Shown: positions 1-9,754 of the stretch, piece by piece
How positions within the stretch are numbered: position 1 is the first letter of the stretch
Layout of the letters: the number at the start of each line of letters is the position of its first letter
Assembly (NCBI RefSeq): GCF_001870675.1
Contig: NZ_MEHT01000044.1
Span: 124,001-188,000 of the forward strand
Length of the DNA stretch: 64,000 bases
Reading direction: 5' to 3'
Source of the DNA: Roseinatronobacter thiooxidans
GTDB taxonomy: Bacteria; Pseudomonadota; Alphaproteobacteria; Rhodobacterales; Rhodobacteraceae
Notes under the pieces: model-generated
Database searches by the model: none
Seen by the model: the letters and a program-made list of their open reading frames with translations, nothing else
Told to the model about the DNA's origin: nothing
Made by a program: the position numbers and the translations under genes

Positions 1-1438
1 CGGCCTGCCAGACCGGCTCTGCCAGATCGGGCAGCGCGGCGCGCGCGGCCTCTGCGCCATCCTCGATCTCTTGCAACAGACGAAAGGCCGCCTCGCCCCC
101 GTCCATCAGCTTGCGGCCAACAAGGTCCATGGCCTGAATGCCATTCGTACCTTCATAGATCGTGGTCACGCGCACATCGCGCAGATATTGCGCAGCGCCC
201 GTCTCCTCGACAAAGCCCATGCCGCCATGGACCTGAATGCCCGCGCCCGCCACTTCGCAGCCGATATCGGTGCCATGCGCCTTGGTGATCGGGGTCAGAA
301 ATGCGGCGCGCGCGGCCCAATCCGCCGCGCCACTTGCCCGCGCCATGTCAATGGCAACGCTATTGGCCAGTGCGATGGCGCGCGCGGCAAAAATTTCGGC
401 CTTCATCATTGAAAGCGCGCGGCGCACATCTGCATGTTCGGCGATTGGCCCTGTGCCGGTCACAGGCGTTTTGCCCTGTTTTCTGTCCAGCGCAAAGCCA
501 AGGGCGTGCTGATAGGCCGCTTCGGCCACGCCAATTCCCTGCACACCCACACCCACGCGGGCATTGTTCATCATGGTGAACATGGCCGCCATCCCCTGAT
601 GGGGCTTGCCCACCAGCCAGCCGGTGGCGCGGTCATATTCCATCACGGCCGTGGGCGAGCCGTGAAGCCCCAGCTTGTGTTCCAGACTGACCACGCGCAG
701 CCCATTGCGCGTACCTGCCGCGCCATCGGCATCGGGAATAAACTTGGGCACCATGAACAGGCTGATCCCGCGCGTGCCTGCCGCACCATCAGGCAGGCGC
801 GCCAGCACAAGATGACAGACATTTTCAGTGAAATCATTGTCACCCCAAGAGATGTAAATCTTCTGGCCCGAAATCGCATAAGTGCCATCCTCATTCGGTT
901 CAGCCTTGGTCCGCAGCGCGCCCACATCGCTGCCGGCTTGCGGCTCTGTCAGGTTCATGGTGCCGCACCATTGGCCTGAAATCAGCTTGGGCAGGAAGCG
1001 GGCTTTCAGCGTATCGTCGGCGTGGTGTTCCAAAGCCTCGATCTGGCCTTGGGTCATCAGCGGTGCAAGCTGCAAGGCCAGACAGGCCGAAGACATCATG
1101 TCATTGACAGCGGTGGCCAAAGTCTGCGGCAGACCAAGCCCGCCATATTCGGGGTCAGCCGCCATGCCCAGCCAGCCGCCCTCGGCGATTGCCCCAAAAG
1201 CCTGCGCAAAGCCCGGGCTGGTGCGCACCACCCCGTTTTCCAGCCGCGCCGGATGCTGGTCGCCCACGCGCTGCAAGGGGGCCAAAACCATCTCGCACAG
1301 CTTGCCCGCTTCGGTCAGAATCGCGGTCGTCGTCTCTGGCGTTGCGTCAGTAAAGCGGTCGGTCTGGCGCACCTGATCAAAGGCTACGACATGATCTAGC
1401 AGAAAGGCGAAATCGCGGGTCGGGGCGCGGTAGGGCAT
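1..1438 (-). CDS. acyl-CoA dehydrogenase, DmdC-like (3' end outside window)
   Basis: FAD-dependent alpha,beta-dehydrogenation of an acyl-CoA. The minus-strand frame opens at ATG 1438 (MPYRAPTRDF) behind GAAGGAG and stays open for 479 codons to base 1, so the C-terminal end is missing. Visible ACAD signatures are the FAD/substrate region with NLTEPQAGSD and the YEGTNGIQ motif near residue 424, whose Glu is the usual catalytic base. The opening and the tail after YEGTNG match the long (about 590-residue) acyl-CoA dehydrogenases that include DmdC, the methylmercaptopropionyl-CoA dehydrogenase of DMSP demethylation. Substrate is inferred only at family level; fatty acyl-CoA is equally possible. 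It diverges from tsaC. Confidence 0.88.
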   Translation of the reverse strand, partial: MPYRAPTRDFAFLLDHVVAFDQVRQTDRFTDATPETTTAILTEAGKLCEMVLAPLQRVGDQHPARLENGVVRTSPGFAQAFGAIAEGGWLGMAADPEYGGLGLPQTLATAVNDMMSSACLALQLAPLMTQGQIEALEHHADDTLKARFLPKLISGQWCGTMNLTEPQAGSDVGALRTKAEPNEDGTYAISGQKIYISWGDNDFTENVCHLVLARLPDGAAGTRGISLFMVPKFIPDADGAAGTRNGLRVVSLEHKLGLHGSPTAVMEYDRATGWLVGKPHQGMAAMFTMMNNARVGVGVQGIGVAEAAYQHALGFALDRKQGKTPVTGTGPIAEHADVRRALSMMKAEIFAARAIALANSVAIDMARASGAADWAARAAFLTPITKAHGTDIGCEVAGAGIQVHGGMGFVEETGAAQYLRDVRVTTIYEGTNGIQAMDLVGRKLMDGGEAAFRLLQEIEDGAEAARAALPDLAEPVWQA

Positions 1439-1564
1439 ATGTGGCTCCTTCGGGCAGAGGGTCGGACCGGCTTGGCAAGCGCGTGCCAAGCGCATAAGAC
1501 GATGCGTCCCTTGTGTCTTAGCGGCGCGAGGCAGGATTCCAAACCAAAACGCGGCGTCACATAA

Positions 1565-2527
1565 ATGAATGAACCCGACCAGAAAACGGAAATGCTTGGC
1601 CAGGATGCCGCAGGCATTGCGCGTGCCGCGCATCTGCTTGCGGCGGGCCAGCTGGTCGCCATGCCCACGGAAACCGTCTATGGGCTGGCAGGTGATGCAC
1701 GCAGTGACGCCGCCGTGGCCGCGATCTTTGCCGCCAAGGGGCGCCCGTCTTTCAACCCGCTGATCGTGCATGTTGCATCTCTGGCCGAGGCTGCGCGCTA
1801 TGCCGTTTTGCCAGATGCCGCACTCGGGCTTGCGCGCGCATTCTGGCCGGGGCCGCTGACCTTGGTTGCCCCTTTGCGCGCGGGGCATGGGCTGGCACCG
1901 GCGGTGACTGCGGGGCTGGAGACTGTGGCCATCCGTGTGCCCGCGCACCCTGTTGCGCGCGCGCTGCTGGAACAGTTCGGCGGGCCGGTGGCTGCGCCAT
2001 CGGCGAACCCCTCGGGCCGAATCAGCCCAACCGCGCCCGCGCATGTGCTGGCAGGGCTGAAGGGGCGCATTGCGGCAGTGCTGGATGGCGGCGCCTGCGC
2101 GGTGGGCGTGGAATCGACAATAATCGGGTTTGACCAGGGCCAGCCTGTAATCTTGCGCGAAGGCGGCATCAGCCGAGAGGCGATAGCGGCGCAGAGCGGC
2201 GCATCTCCGACCCATGCCCCGCAAGGGGCGATCACTGCGCCCGGCCAGCTTGCCTCGCATTATGCGCCGCGCGCGGCGGTGCGGCTGGATGCAACCGCGC
2301 CCGAACCAGATGAAATCTGGATCGGCTTTGGCCCCGACTGTGCCACTGCCGAAATGACCCTTTCCCCCACAGGCGATCTGGGCGAGGCGGCCGCGCGGTT
2401 ATTTGCCGTTTTGCATGATGCCGATGCAACAGGCCGCGCGATTGCCGTAGCCCCTGTCCCCGATCACGGGTTGGGTGGCGCAATAAACGACCGCTTGCGC
2501 CGCGCCGCCGCCCCGCGCACAAGCTGA
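1565..2527 (+). CDS. tsaC: L-threonylcarbamoyladenylate synthase (Sua5/YrdC type)
   Basis: Makes threonylcarbamoyl-AMP from threonine, bicarbonate and ATP, the first step of the t6A37 modification of ANN-decoding tRNAs, in the cytoplasm. 320 residues. The YrdC domain shows PTETVYGLAGDA (34-45), AKGRP (57-61) and SANPSGRISPT (146-156); a linker and C-terminal Sua5 domain follow (about 205-320) with GQLASHYAPRA, so this is the long Sua5 form rather than the single-domain TsaC. The ATG at 1565 directly precedes the first conserved region. It diverges from the acyl-CoA dehydrogenase and is followed 30 bases later by a VOC-family gene. Confidence 0.93.
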   Translation: MNEPDQKTEMLGQDAAGIARAAHLLAAGQLVAMPTETVYGLAGDARSDAAVAAIFAAKGRPSFNPLIVHVASLAEAARYAVLPDAALGLARAFWPGPLTLVAPLRAGHGLAPAVTAGLETVAIRVPAHPVARALLEQFGGPVAAPSANPSGRISPTAPAHVLAGLKGRIAAVLDGGACAVGVESTIIGFDQGQPVILREGGISREAIAAQSGASPTHAPQGAITAPGQLASHYAPRAAVRLDATAPEPDEIWIGFGPDCATAEMTLSPTGDLGEAAARLFAVLHDADATGRAIAVAPVPDHGLGGAINDRLRRAAAPRTS

Positions 2528-2557
2528 CATTGCCACACCAACCCCAAGGAGTATGCC

Positions 2558-2971
2558 ATGTTGATGCCGTTTCATTTTGCCTATCATGTCCGCGATCTGG
2601 ATGAGGCGCGCGCTTTTTATGGAAAGGTGCTGGGATGCGCTGAAGGGCGCAGCACGGATACATGGGTTGATTTCGACTTTTTCGGCCACCAGATCAGCCT
2701 GCACAAGGGCGCGCCGTTTGCCAATGCCCCCACAGGCAAAGTTGGCGATCACATGGTGCCGATGCCGCATTTCGGGCTGGTGCTGGATGCAGCGCGGTTC
2801 ACGGCCCTGGCCCAGCGGTTGCAGGATGCGGGCGTTGAATTCGTCCTTCCCCCTTCCCTTCGGTTCGAGGGCCAACCGGGCGAGCAATGGACCATGTTCT
2901 TCCGCGACCCGTCTGGCAACCCGATCGAGGTGAAGGGATATACCGATCAGTCGCAGATTTTCGCTAGCTGA
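2558..2971 (+). CDS. VOC (glyoxalase/bleomycin-resistance fold) family protein
   Basis: 137 residues, a single vicinal-oxygen-chelate domain built from two beta-alpha-beta-beta-beta modules. Candidate metal or active-site residues are His10 in HFAYHVRDLDEA, the central HFGLVLDA and the terminal NPIEVKGY glutamate, in the usual VOC order. The start has AAGGAG six bases upstream. Members include glyoxalases, dioxygenases and isomerases, and nothing here fixes the substrate. The 3' end overlaps the 3' end of convergent cutA by 25 bases. Confidence 0.85.
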   Translation: MLMPFHFAYHVRDLDEARAFYGKVLGCAEGRSTDTWVDFDFFGHQISLHKGAPFANAPTGKVGDHMVPMPHFGLVLDAARFTALAQRLQDAGVEFVLPPSLRFEGQPGEQWTMFFRDPSGNPIEVKGYTDQSQIFAS

Positions 2972-3279
2972 GTTTCCTGCAAAACCCAATCGGCCACGCC
3001 CGGCCCCATCGCCTGCACTGGCAAGGCGATAATCGCGGGCAGTTCAAAGGGATGGTTTGCGCGTATCTGCGCGCAGACCGCGTCAAAATTGCAGGCAGGG
3101 GTTTTCAGCCGCAGCAGAACTTCCGTCTCGGAATCGATCTGCCCCTGCCAGCAAAACAGGCTTTCGACCTTTGGTAAAAGATTGGCGCAGGCAACCAGCC
3201 TGTTGCGCAGGCAGGCGCTTGCAATTTCGCGGGCGCTGTCCTTGTCGGGACAGGTGACCTCGACCTCGAACAGGTCCAT
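2947..3279 (-). CDS. cutA: divalent-cation tolerance protein CutA
   Basis: Small trimeric cytoplasmic protein of the CutA1 family, linked genetically to copper tolerance; its molecular role is unsettled. 110 residues from ATG 3279 (MDLFEVEVTCPD), chosen because GGAGG lies five bases upstream; a longer form starting at 3303 is possible but has no ribosome-binding site. Diagnostic stretches are NRLVACANLLP, SLFCWQGQIDSETEVLLRLKT and HPFELPAIIALP, matching the family's cysteine/tryptophan core. Convergent overlap with the VOC gene. Confidence 0.92.
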   Translation of the reverse strand: MDLFEVEVTCPDKDSAREIASACLRNRLVACANLLPKVESLFCWQGQIDSETEVLLRLKTPACNFDAVCAQIRANHPFELPAIIALPVQAMGPGVADWVLQETQLAKICD

Positions 3280-3372
3280 CCATGCCTCCATTGATCTGTG
3301 CATCTGTTGCCCAGATATGGCGGCAGTTGCGCGAAGAAACCATGATCTGCCTCAAGTCACAGCGAGGACAGA

Positions 3373-4743
3373 TCAGCAATTGGGCACATTCACCGCCAAC
3401 CCGCCCAGCGCGGTTTCCTTGTATTTCTCGGACATATCGGCCCCTGTCTGGCGCATTGCCTCGATGCAATTGTCCAGTGGCATGAAATGCGTACCATCGC
3501 CGCGCAGGGCAAGGCTGGCGGCGGAAATCGCCTTGATCGCGCCCAGCCCGTTGCGTTCAATGCAGGGCACCTGCACCAGCCCTTTGACAGGGTCGCATGT
3601 CATCCCCAAGTGATGCTCCAGCGCTATTTCGGCGGCGTTTTCCACTTGCTCGGGCGTGCCTCCCAGAACGGCGGCCAACCCCGCCGCCGCCATTGCGGCT
3701 GCAGAGCCCACCTCGGCCTGACAGCCGCATTCCGCGCCAGAGATTGACGCATTATGCTTGACCAGCCCGCCAATTGCCGCCGCTGTAAGAAGAAACTCGC
3801 CCACGCGCGCCTCGTTTGCGCCGGGCACATGGTCCAGCCAGTAACGGATTGTCGCGGGCACCACACCCGCCGCGCCATTGGTGGGCGCGGTCACCACCTG
3901 CCCGCCTGCGGCGTTTTCTTCATTCACGGCCATGGCATAGACGCTGATCCAGTCATTGATCGTGTGCGGCGCGTTCATGTTCAGGCCGCGCTCTGCCTCC
4001 AGTGCTGCGTGGATCGCTGCTGCCCGCCTGCGCACCTGCAAGCCACCGGGCAAAATGCCTTCGGCGCGCATGCCACGGTCAATGCAATCATTCATCACTT
4101 GCCAGATACGGCGCATGCCCTGATCCAGCGCGACGGGGCTGCGGGTGGCCAGTTCATTGGCGCGTTTCATCGCCGCAATCGATTTGCCGCTGTCGCGCGC
4201 CATGGCCAGCATCTGCGCCGCCGTCTCGAACGGATAGGGGTAGTCAGCATCGGACTTGCGCGGCGGCGCGGTCAGTTCCCCTTCCGTCACGACAAAGCCG
4301 CCGCCGATGGAATAATAGATTTCCTGTGCAATCACATCGCCCTGCCTGTCGGTCGCCATCAGCCGCAAGCCGTTGGCATGGCCTGCAAGCTTGGTGTCAT
4401 AATCGAAAATCAGGTCGGTCTTGGGCGCAAAAGTCAACGTGCCCAGCCCTGCCGCATCAATCTGGCCACTGGCCGTGATCTGCGCCAAGACCTGTTCGGC
4501 GCGCGCGGCGTCATAATCTTCGGGCGTGAACCCTGCCAACCCTAGGATTACGGCGCGGTCTGTTGCATGGCCCACCCCTGTAAAGGCCAAGGAGCCATGC
4601 AGCGAGGCGCGCAGCCCTGCCACCGAAAAGGACAGGCCCCGCAAATGGTCCAGAAACCGCGAGGCCGCCACCATCGGCCCCATCGTATGCGAGGATGACG
4701 GCCCGATCCCGATCTTGAACATATCGAATACTGACAAAAACAT
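3373..4743 (-). CDS. sdaA: L-serine ammonia-lyase (iron-sulfur type)
   Basis: Deaminates L-serine to pyruvate and ammonia with a [4Fe-4S] cluster. 456 residues in one chain, so alpha and beta domains are fused as in SdaA/SdaB. Start ATG 4743 ([20 protein letters not shown]) has AAAAGGGGG just upstream; the [11 protein letters not shown] signature lies at residues 12-24. Cluster and active-site region: [18 protein letters not shown], then [18 protein letters not shown], giving the expected cysteines. Transcribed away from the cytochrome gene; cutA follows 93 bases downstream on the same strand. Confidence 0.95.
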   Translation of the reverse strand: MFLSVFDMFKIGIGPSSSHTMGPMVAASRFLDHLRGLSFSVAGLRASLHGSLAFTGVGHATDRAVILGLAGFTPEDYDAARAEQVLAQITASGQIDAAGLGTLTFAPKTDLIFDYDTKLAGHANGLRLMATDRQGDVIAQEIYYSIGGGFVVTEGELTAPPRKSDADYPYPFETAAQMLAMARDSGKSIAAMKRANELATRSPVALDQGMRRIWQVMNDCIDRGMRAEGILPGGLQVRRRAAAIHAALEAERGLNMNAPHTINDWISVYAMAVNEENAAGGQVVTAPTNGAAGVVPATIRYWLDHVPGANEARVGEFLLTAAAIGGLVKHNASISGAECGCQAEVGSAAAMAAAGLAAVLGGTPEQVENAAEIALEHHLGMTCDPVKGLVQVPCIERNGLGAIKAISAASLALRGDGTHFMPLDNCIEAMRQTGADMSEKYKETALGGLAVNVPNC

Positions 4744-4888
4744 GCGGCCCCCTTTTGGATGCATGCCTTCTGTCTAACCGGAAACAGGGCGCGGGACATA
4801 GCGCGCTGCGACATGAATTGCGCGAAAGAAGACCAGTTTCAGCCGCACCCCCTTGGCAGACTCTCTAAAATGCGGCACTCTTGACGCT

Positions 4889-5281
4889 ATGATAACACTT
4901 GGAAGATACGCTACCCTTGCGGCCATGCTCGCGCTTTCCAGCGCGGCCTGCTCGCCTTGGACAAGCCCACAGGCGGGGCGCAGCATATATGCGCAAAATT
5001 GCGTGGCCTGTCATGGCGACGATGGACGCGGCGGCGCGCAGGTGCCGGACCTGACAGCGCTGGCAGCGCGCGCAGGCGGCAGCTACCCGCAGCGTATGGT
5101 TCTGGACAAGCTGGATGGCTATGCACGCGGCGCGGTGGTCTATGCGGATGCGGAAATGCCCAATTTTGGCGATCTGCTGACAGGGCGACTGACACGCGTG
5201 CAGACAGACCGTGGCTTGTCGCGCCCCCTGCCAGAGCGGGTGATTGCGCTGGATGCCTATCTTCAGTCGATCCAGCGCTAG
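4889..5281 (+). CDS. small c-type cytochrome, probable lipoprotein
   Basis: About 130 residues. A hydrophobic leader ending LALSSAAC looks like a lipobox, so the protein is probably membrane-tethered in the periplasm. It carries one haem c attachment motif, CVACH, in QNCVACHGDDGRGG, and a later AEMPNFG that supplies a plausible axial methionine. The size and single haem match class I cytochromes of the cytochrome c oxidase CcoP/mono-haem type. The start is uncertain: ATG 4889 (MITLGRYATLA) is preferred over ATG 4853 because it begins directly at the signal peptide, but neither has a strong ribosome-binding site. No oxidase or redox partner is nearby. Confidence 0.82.
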   Translation: MITLGRYATLAAMLALSSAACSPWTSPQAGRSIYAQNCVACHGDDGRGGAQVPDLTALAARAGGSYPQRMVLDKLDGYARGAVVYADAEMPNFGDLLTGRLTRVQTDRGLSRPLPERVIALDAYLQSIQR

Positions 5282-5380
5282 GGCCGCGCGCACCAGAACT
5301 GGCCCCATATCTTCCGATTCTGCTTTAACCTCACCGTGCAAAACGCCTATAACCTGCGCGAGTGATGATGAGGGCACGCA

Positions 5381-6169
5381 ATGACTGACCAGCTTACACC
5401 AATCGACCGCGCGAAATATGTAGCCGCGCATTGTGCCGCAGATTTCGTGCAGGACGGAATGCGCGTGGGTCTTGGAACCGGCTCGACCGCTGCATGGATG
5501 GTGCGCCGCCTTGGCGCGCGGATCAAGCAGGAAGGGCTGCGCATCATCGCTGTGCCCACCTCGACCCGCACCGCCCAACTGGCGCGCGATGTCGGCATCA
5601 ATGTCGTGTCACTGGACGAGGCGCGCTGGCTGGACCTGACGATTGACGGCGCAGATGAATTTGACGCCGAACTGACGCTGATCAAGGGCGGTGGCGGCGC
5701 GCTGTTGCAAGAAAAGATCGTGGCAACGGCGTCCGACCAGATGATCGTCATCACCGATGCGGCCAAGGAAGTGAAAACGCTGGGCGCCTTCCCCCTGCCG
5801 GTCGAGGTGATCCCCTTTGGCTGGCGCGCCACCAAGGCGCTGGTGGAAGAGGTTCTGGCCTCGATGGATGTGATGGGCCAGCAATCCAGCCTGCGCGTGA
5901 ACGGCGACAAGCCCTTTATCACCGATGAGGGCAATTACATCCTTGATCTGGACCTTGGCCGGATCGGCAATGCGCGGCAACTGGCGCTTGTGCTGAATCA
6001 GGTGCCGGGTGTTGTGGAAAACGGGTTGTTCGTGGATATCGCCGATCAGGTGGTCATCGGGCATGCCGATGGCACCTGCGAGATGCGCGACCTTAGCAGC
6101 GGCACACCCGAAACCAGCCTGCGCCAGATCGACCTTGAGGATGCGCGCAATATCTTTTCCGACCTGTAA
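5381..6169 (+). CDS. rpiA: ribose-5-phosphate isomerase A
   Basis: Interconverts ribose 5-phosphate and ribulose 5-phosphate in the pentose phosphate pathway. 262 residues. Substrate loop GLGTGSTAAW (30-39), DGADEFDAELTLIKGGGGALLQEK split over the active site with its Asp and Glu, and NGDKPFITDEGNYILDL toward the C-terminus are all typical of RpiA. Ribosome-binding site GAGG lies a few bases upstream. Nine bases separate it from gor, so the two are very likely cotranscribed; the pair links pentose phosphate/NADPH supply to glutathione reduction. Confidence 0.96.
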   Translation: MTDQLTPIDRAKYVAAHCAADFVQDGMRVGLGTGSTAAWMVRRLGARIKQEGLRIIAVPTSTRTAQLARDVGINVVSLDEARWLDLTIDGADEFDAELTLIKGGGGALLQEKIVATASDQMIVITDAAKEVKTLGAFPLPVEVIPFGWRATKALVEEVLASMDVMGQQSSLRVNGDKPFITDEGNYILDLDLGRIGNARQLALVLNQVPGVVENGLFVDIADQVVIGHADGTCEMRDLSSGTPETSLRQIDLEDARNIFSDL

Positions 6170-6178
6170 GGGGCTGCA

Positions 6179-7543
6179 ATGAATTTTGACTACGACCTGT
6201 TTGTAATCGGCGGCGGCTCTGGCGGGGTGCGCGCGGCGCGCATTGCATCCTCTGAATACGGCGCAAAGGTTGCGCTGGCCGAAGAATACCGGATGGGCGG
6301 CACCTGTGTTATTCGGGGTTGCGTGCCCAAGAAGCTGATGGTGTTTGCATCGGGCTTCCCCGGCGCGGTGGCCGATGCACAAGCCTATGGCTGGGACGCG
6401 CAGATTGGCGCGTTCGACTGGGGCGCATTCCGCACCAAGCTAGAGGGCGAGCTGGACCGGCTGGAAGGCGCGTATCGCGGCAATCTGGAACGCGCGGGGG
6501 TCGAGATTTTCGACTGTCGCGCCACGCTTGCAGGCCCCCATGAGGTGCGCCTTGCCGATGGGCGCGAGGTGACGGCAAAACACGTCCTGATCGCCACCGG
6601 CGGACGCCCCGTCGTGCCCGAAAAATGGCAAGGCTTCGGGGCCATGACCTCGAACGAAGTGTTCAAGATGGACAGTTTGCCGAAATCGCTGCTGATTGTG
6701 GGCGGGGGCTATATTGCCAGCGAATTTGCCTGCATCTTCAACGGCCTTGGCGTTAAAACCACGCAATTCTACCGCGGCGCACAAATCCTGCGCGGCTTTG
6801 ACGAGGAAGCGCGCGGGCATATCGCCAATGAAATGCTGGCCAATGGCGTTGACCTGCATCTGGGCACCGATGTGCTGGAGATGGAAGAACGTGACGGGCA
6901 AACATGGGTCAAGGCGACAACCGGCCATGATGGGTGCTATGACGCTGTGATGTTCGCAACCGGACGCCGCCCCAACAGTGACGGGCTGGGGCTGGATACG
7001 CTGGGACTGGACTTGAAAGCCAATGGCGCAATTCCGGTGGATAAATACAGCCAGACAGCCATCCCTTCGGTCTTTGCGGTGGGCGATGTGACAGACCGCG
7101 CAAACCTGACCCCTGTGGCGATCCGCGAGGGGCATGCCTTTGCCGATACAGTCTTTGGCGGCAAGCCCACATATTTCGACCACGGCCTGATCCCGACGGC
7201 GATTTTCACACAGCCCGAATACGGCACAGTCGGCCTGACCGAAGAGGAGGCCCGCGCGCAAGGCCCTGTTGATGTCTATTGCGCCGCCTTCCGGCCGATG
7301 CACAGCCTGTTCGCAGGCCGTGACAATCGCGCGATGATGAAGCTGATTGTTTGCCGCACAACTGACAAGGTGTTAGGATGTCACATCGCCGCCGATCATG
7401 CGGGCGAGATGATACAACTTGCTGGGGTCGCTGTTGCCATGAATGCAACAAAAGCCGATTTTGACCGGACCCTTGCTGTGCATCCGACGATGGCAGAGGA
7501 ACTGGTCACAATGCGGACTGCGACGCGCAGCCACACCGATTGA
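6179..7543 (+). CDS. gor: glutathione-disulfide reductase
   Basis: NADPH- and FAD-dependent reduction of glutathione disulfide in the cytoplasm. 454 residues. FAD-binding GGGSGG (11-16), redox disulfide in GTCVIRGCVPKK (Cys43 and Cys48), NADPH-binding GGGYIASEFA, the FAD motif VFAVGDVTDRANLTPVA, and the C-terminal active-site HPTMAEEL are all present. Dihydrolipoamide dehydrogenase and mercuric reductase have a different disulfide spacing or extra domains. AGGGG precedes the ATG; second gene after rpiA. Confidence 0.95.
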   Translation: MNFDYDLFVIGGGSGGVRAARIASSEYGAKVALAEEYRMGGTCVIRGCVPKKLMVFASGFPGAVADAQAYGWDAQIGAFDWGAFRTKLEGELDRLEGAYRGNLERAGVEIFDCRATLAGPHEVRLADGREVTAKHVLIATGGRPVVPEKWQGFGAMTSNEVFKMDSLPKSLLIVGGGYIASEFACIFNGLGVKTTQFYRGAQILRGFDEEARGHIANEMLANGVDLHLGTDVLEMEERDGQTWVKATTGHDGCYDAVMFATGRRPNSDGLGLDTLGLDLKANGAIPVDKYSQTAIPSVFAVGDVTDRANLTPVAIREGHAFADTVFGGKPTYFDHGLIPTAIFTQPEYGTVGLTEEEARAQGPVDVYCAAFRPMHSLFAGRDNRAMMKLIVCRTTDKVLGCHIAADHAGEMIQLAGVAVAMNATKADFDRTLAVHPTMAEELVTMRTATRSHTD

Positions 7544-7613
7544 GGGTTGAATTAGGCGGGTTTCAGCCCACCTTCTGAACAAATATGAAACCATAACAAT
7601 GAATGGAGTCCAG

Positions 7614-8738
7614 ATGTCTGGGAACAACGGTGGACCTTGGGGAGGGGGCGGCAATCGCGGCGGTGGAAATCGCGGCAGCGGCGGCGGTGGCCGCGGCGGT
7701 GATGGCCAGCCTCCCATGCCCGAGATTGACGAGATCGTGAAGAAAGGCCAGGAACAGCTGCGCGTCCTTATGGGCGGCGGCGGTGGCGGCAAAGGTGGTG
7801 GATTGGGCAGTGGTCCGGGCTTCTCGAAGCGCGGCGTGCTGATTGGTCTGGTTGCACTGGTCGTCATGTGGGCCTTTGCATCCTTCTACACAGTGCGCCC
7901 TGAAGAGCGGTCGGTCGAACTGCTGTTTGGCCAATATTACAAGACCGGCAATCCGGGCCTGAACTTTGCCCCTTGGCCTGTCGTGTCGCATGAGGTTGTG
8001 CAGGTCACCACAGAACGTGTCACCGAAGTGGGCACCGGACGCAGCGCGCTGGATACCGGCCTGATGCTGACGCGTGACGAAGCGGTGGTGGATATCGAAT
8101 TTCAGGTTGTCTGGAACGTGACAGACCCCGCGCGCTTCCTGTTCAACTTGGCCGACCCGCGCGAGACTGTGCGCGCTGCATCGGAATCCGCGATGCGCGA
8201 TATTATCGCACGCTCGGAACTCTCGCCCATTCTGAACCGTGATCGCGGCTCGATCGCTGCCGATCTGCGCGCGGCGGTGCAAGGGCTGCTGGACAGCTAC
8301 GAATCCGGGATCGCTGTTATTCGTGTGAACTTCGACAAGGCCGACCCACCCGAAGGCGTGATCAACGCGTTCCGCGATGTGCAGACCGCACGTCAGGAAC
8401 GGGACCGGCTTGAACGCGAAGCCGATGCCTATGCAAACCGCGTACTGGCACAGGCACGGGGTCAGGCAGCACAGCTTCAGGAAGAAGCCGAAGCCTATCG
8501 CGCCGAAGTTGTGAACAACGCACAGGGTGAAGCCGCACGTTTCGTCTCGGTTTATTCGGAATATGTGAACGCGCCCGAAGTGACGCGCAAACGGATGTAT
8601 CTGGAAACCATGGAGCGCGTATTGGGTGACATGAACCTGACAATCCTAGACAATGTGACCGGCTCTGAAGCGGGTGGTTCTGGTGTGCTGCCATATCTGC
8701 CGCTCGACTCGTTGAACCGGACAAGGAGTGCCAACTGA
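7614..8738 (+). CDS. hflK: FtsH protease modulator HflK
   Basis: SPFH/Band-7 membrane protein that forms the HflKC ring around FtsH and tunes degradation of membrane proteins. 374 residues from ATG 7614, preceded by GGAG at five bases; ATG 7599 lacks such a site. Residues 1-60 are very rich in glycine (GGPWGGGGNRGGGN pattern), then one membrane helix (about 72-94, GVLIGLVALVVMWAF), then the periplasmic Band-7 domain with a charged helical C-terminal part rich in Arg/Glu/Ala. The stop overlaps the ATG of hflC (TGATG), so translation is coupled. Confidence 0.95.
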   Translation: MSGNNGGPWGGGGNRGGGNRGSGGGGRGGDGQPPMPEIDEIVKKGQEQLRVLMGGGGGGKGGGLGSGPGFSKRGVLIGLVALVVMWAFASFYTVRPEERSVELLFGQYYKTGNPGLNFAPWPVVSHEVVQVTTERVTEVGTGRSALDTGLMLTRDEAVVDIEFQVVWNVTDPARFLFNLADPRETVRAASESAMRDIIARSELSPILNRDRGSIAADLRAAVQGLLDSYESGIAVIRVNFDKADPPEGVINAFRDVQTARQERDRLEREADAYANRVLAQARGQAAQLQEEAEAYRAEVVNNAQGEAARFVSVYSEYVNAPEVTRKRMYLETMERVLGDMNLTILDNVTGSEAGGSGVLPYLPLDSLNRTRSAN

Positions 8739-9742
8739 TGAAAAAAGCAGGATTATTGCTGCCGGTTCTGGTTGTGGCGATCATCACGGTATTTTCGTCC
8801 CTGTTCATTGTCGATGAACGCGAAAACGTGCTGGTGCTACAATTCGGTCAGGTAAAACAAGAGATTACAGAGCCGGGCCTTGGCTTCAAGATCCCTTTCA
8901 TTCAGGAAGTCGTGCGCTATGACGCGCGGATTCTGGGTCTGCAAACGCAACCCCTGGAAGTCACACCGCTGGATGACCGCCGCCTTGTCGTTGACGCGTT
9001 CCTGCGCTGGCGCCTGACGGATGTGCGCCGCTTCCGCGAAGCGGTTGGCGTGGATGGTGTGCGTGCCGCCCAAGGCCGGATGGACCGCATCATGAATGCC
9101 GCCATTCGTGAAGTTCTGGGTTCGGTGCCATCGAATGCCGTTCTGTCCGAAGACCGGACCGGCCTGATGAACCGCATTCGGGATCTGGCGCGTCGCGAAT
9201 CCGAGACACTCGGGATCGAAGTGATCGACGTTCGCCTGACCCGCACCGACTTGCCACGCGAGAACCTTGAAGCAACCTTCGCACGGATGCGCGCAGAGCG
9301 CGAGCGTGAAGCCGCAGATGAGCGGGCACGCGGGAACGAGGCCGCACAGCGTGTGCGCGCCCTTGCAGACCGGACTGTGATCGAACTGGTTTCGGCATCG
9401 CGCCGCGAAGCAGAGATCATTCGCGGTGAAGCAGACGCAGAACGTAACCGCGTCTATGCCGATGCCTATAATCTGGACCCGGAATTCTTCGCATTCTCCC
9501 GTTCTATGCAAAGCTATGAAAGTGCCTTGCGCGGGGATAATGCCTCGATGGTGCTGCGCCCGGATAGCGAGTTCTTCACCTTCCTGCGTTCTGATGGTGC
9601 TTCAGACATTGTGCTGCAAGCAGCGCGCGATGCAGCAGAAGCTGTGGCGCAAGACCCTGAAATGCTCCGCCAGCGCGCGCCAGAAGCAGACCCGGAAGAA
9701 CCTGACGCTGTACGCGAGCTTGAAGCCATTATCGGGAACTAA
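8738..9742 (+). CDS. hflC: FtsH protease modulator HflC
   Basis: Partner of HflK in the HflKC complex. 334 residues: N-terminal signal anchor (4-24), then Band-7 domain with FIVDERENVLVLQFGQ and IEVIDVRLTRTDLP, then a coiled-coil segment rich in Ala/Glu/Arg (AERNRVYADAYN). Its start codon overlaps the hflK stop by one base. A DUF2065 gene follows 12 bases on and a DegP/DegQ protease gene after that, a common envelope-quality-control arrangement. Confidence 0.95.
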   Translation: MKKAGLLLPVLVVAIITVFSSLFIVDERENVLVLQFGQVKQEITEPGLGFKIPFIQEVVRYDARILGLQTQPLEVTPLDDRRLVVDAFLRWRLTDVRRFREAVGVDGVRAAQGRMDRIMNAAIREVLGSVPSNAVLSEDRTGLMNRIRDLARRESETLGIEVIDVRLTRTDLPRENLEATFARMRAEREREAADERARGNEAAQRVRALADRTVIELVSASRREAEIIRGEADAERNRVYADAYNLDPEFFAFSRSMQSYESALRGDNASMVLRPDSEFFTFLRSDGASDIVLQAARDAAEAVAQDPEMLRQRAPEADPEEPDAVRELEAIIGN

Positions 9743-9754
9743 GGGCTTGCGGGT

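Noticed and set aside
2947-2971. Overlapping 3' ends of the VOC gene and cutA as a sign of a frameshift
   Set aside because: Both proteins are full-length with complete family motifs; convergent overlap is common in dense genomes.
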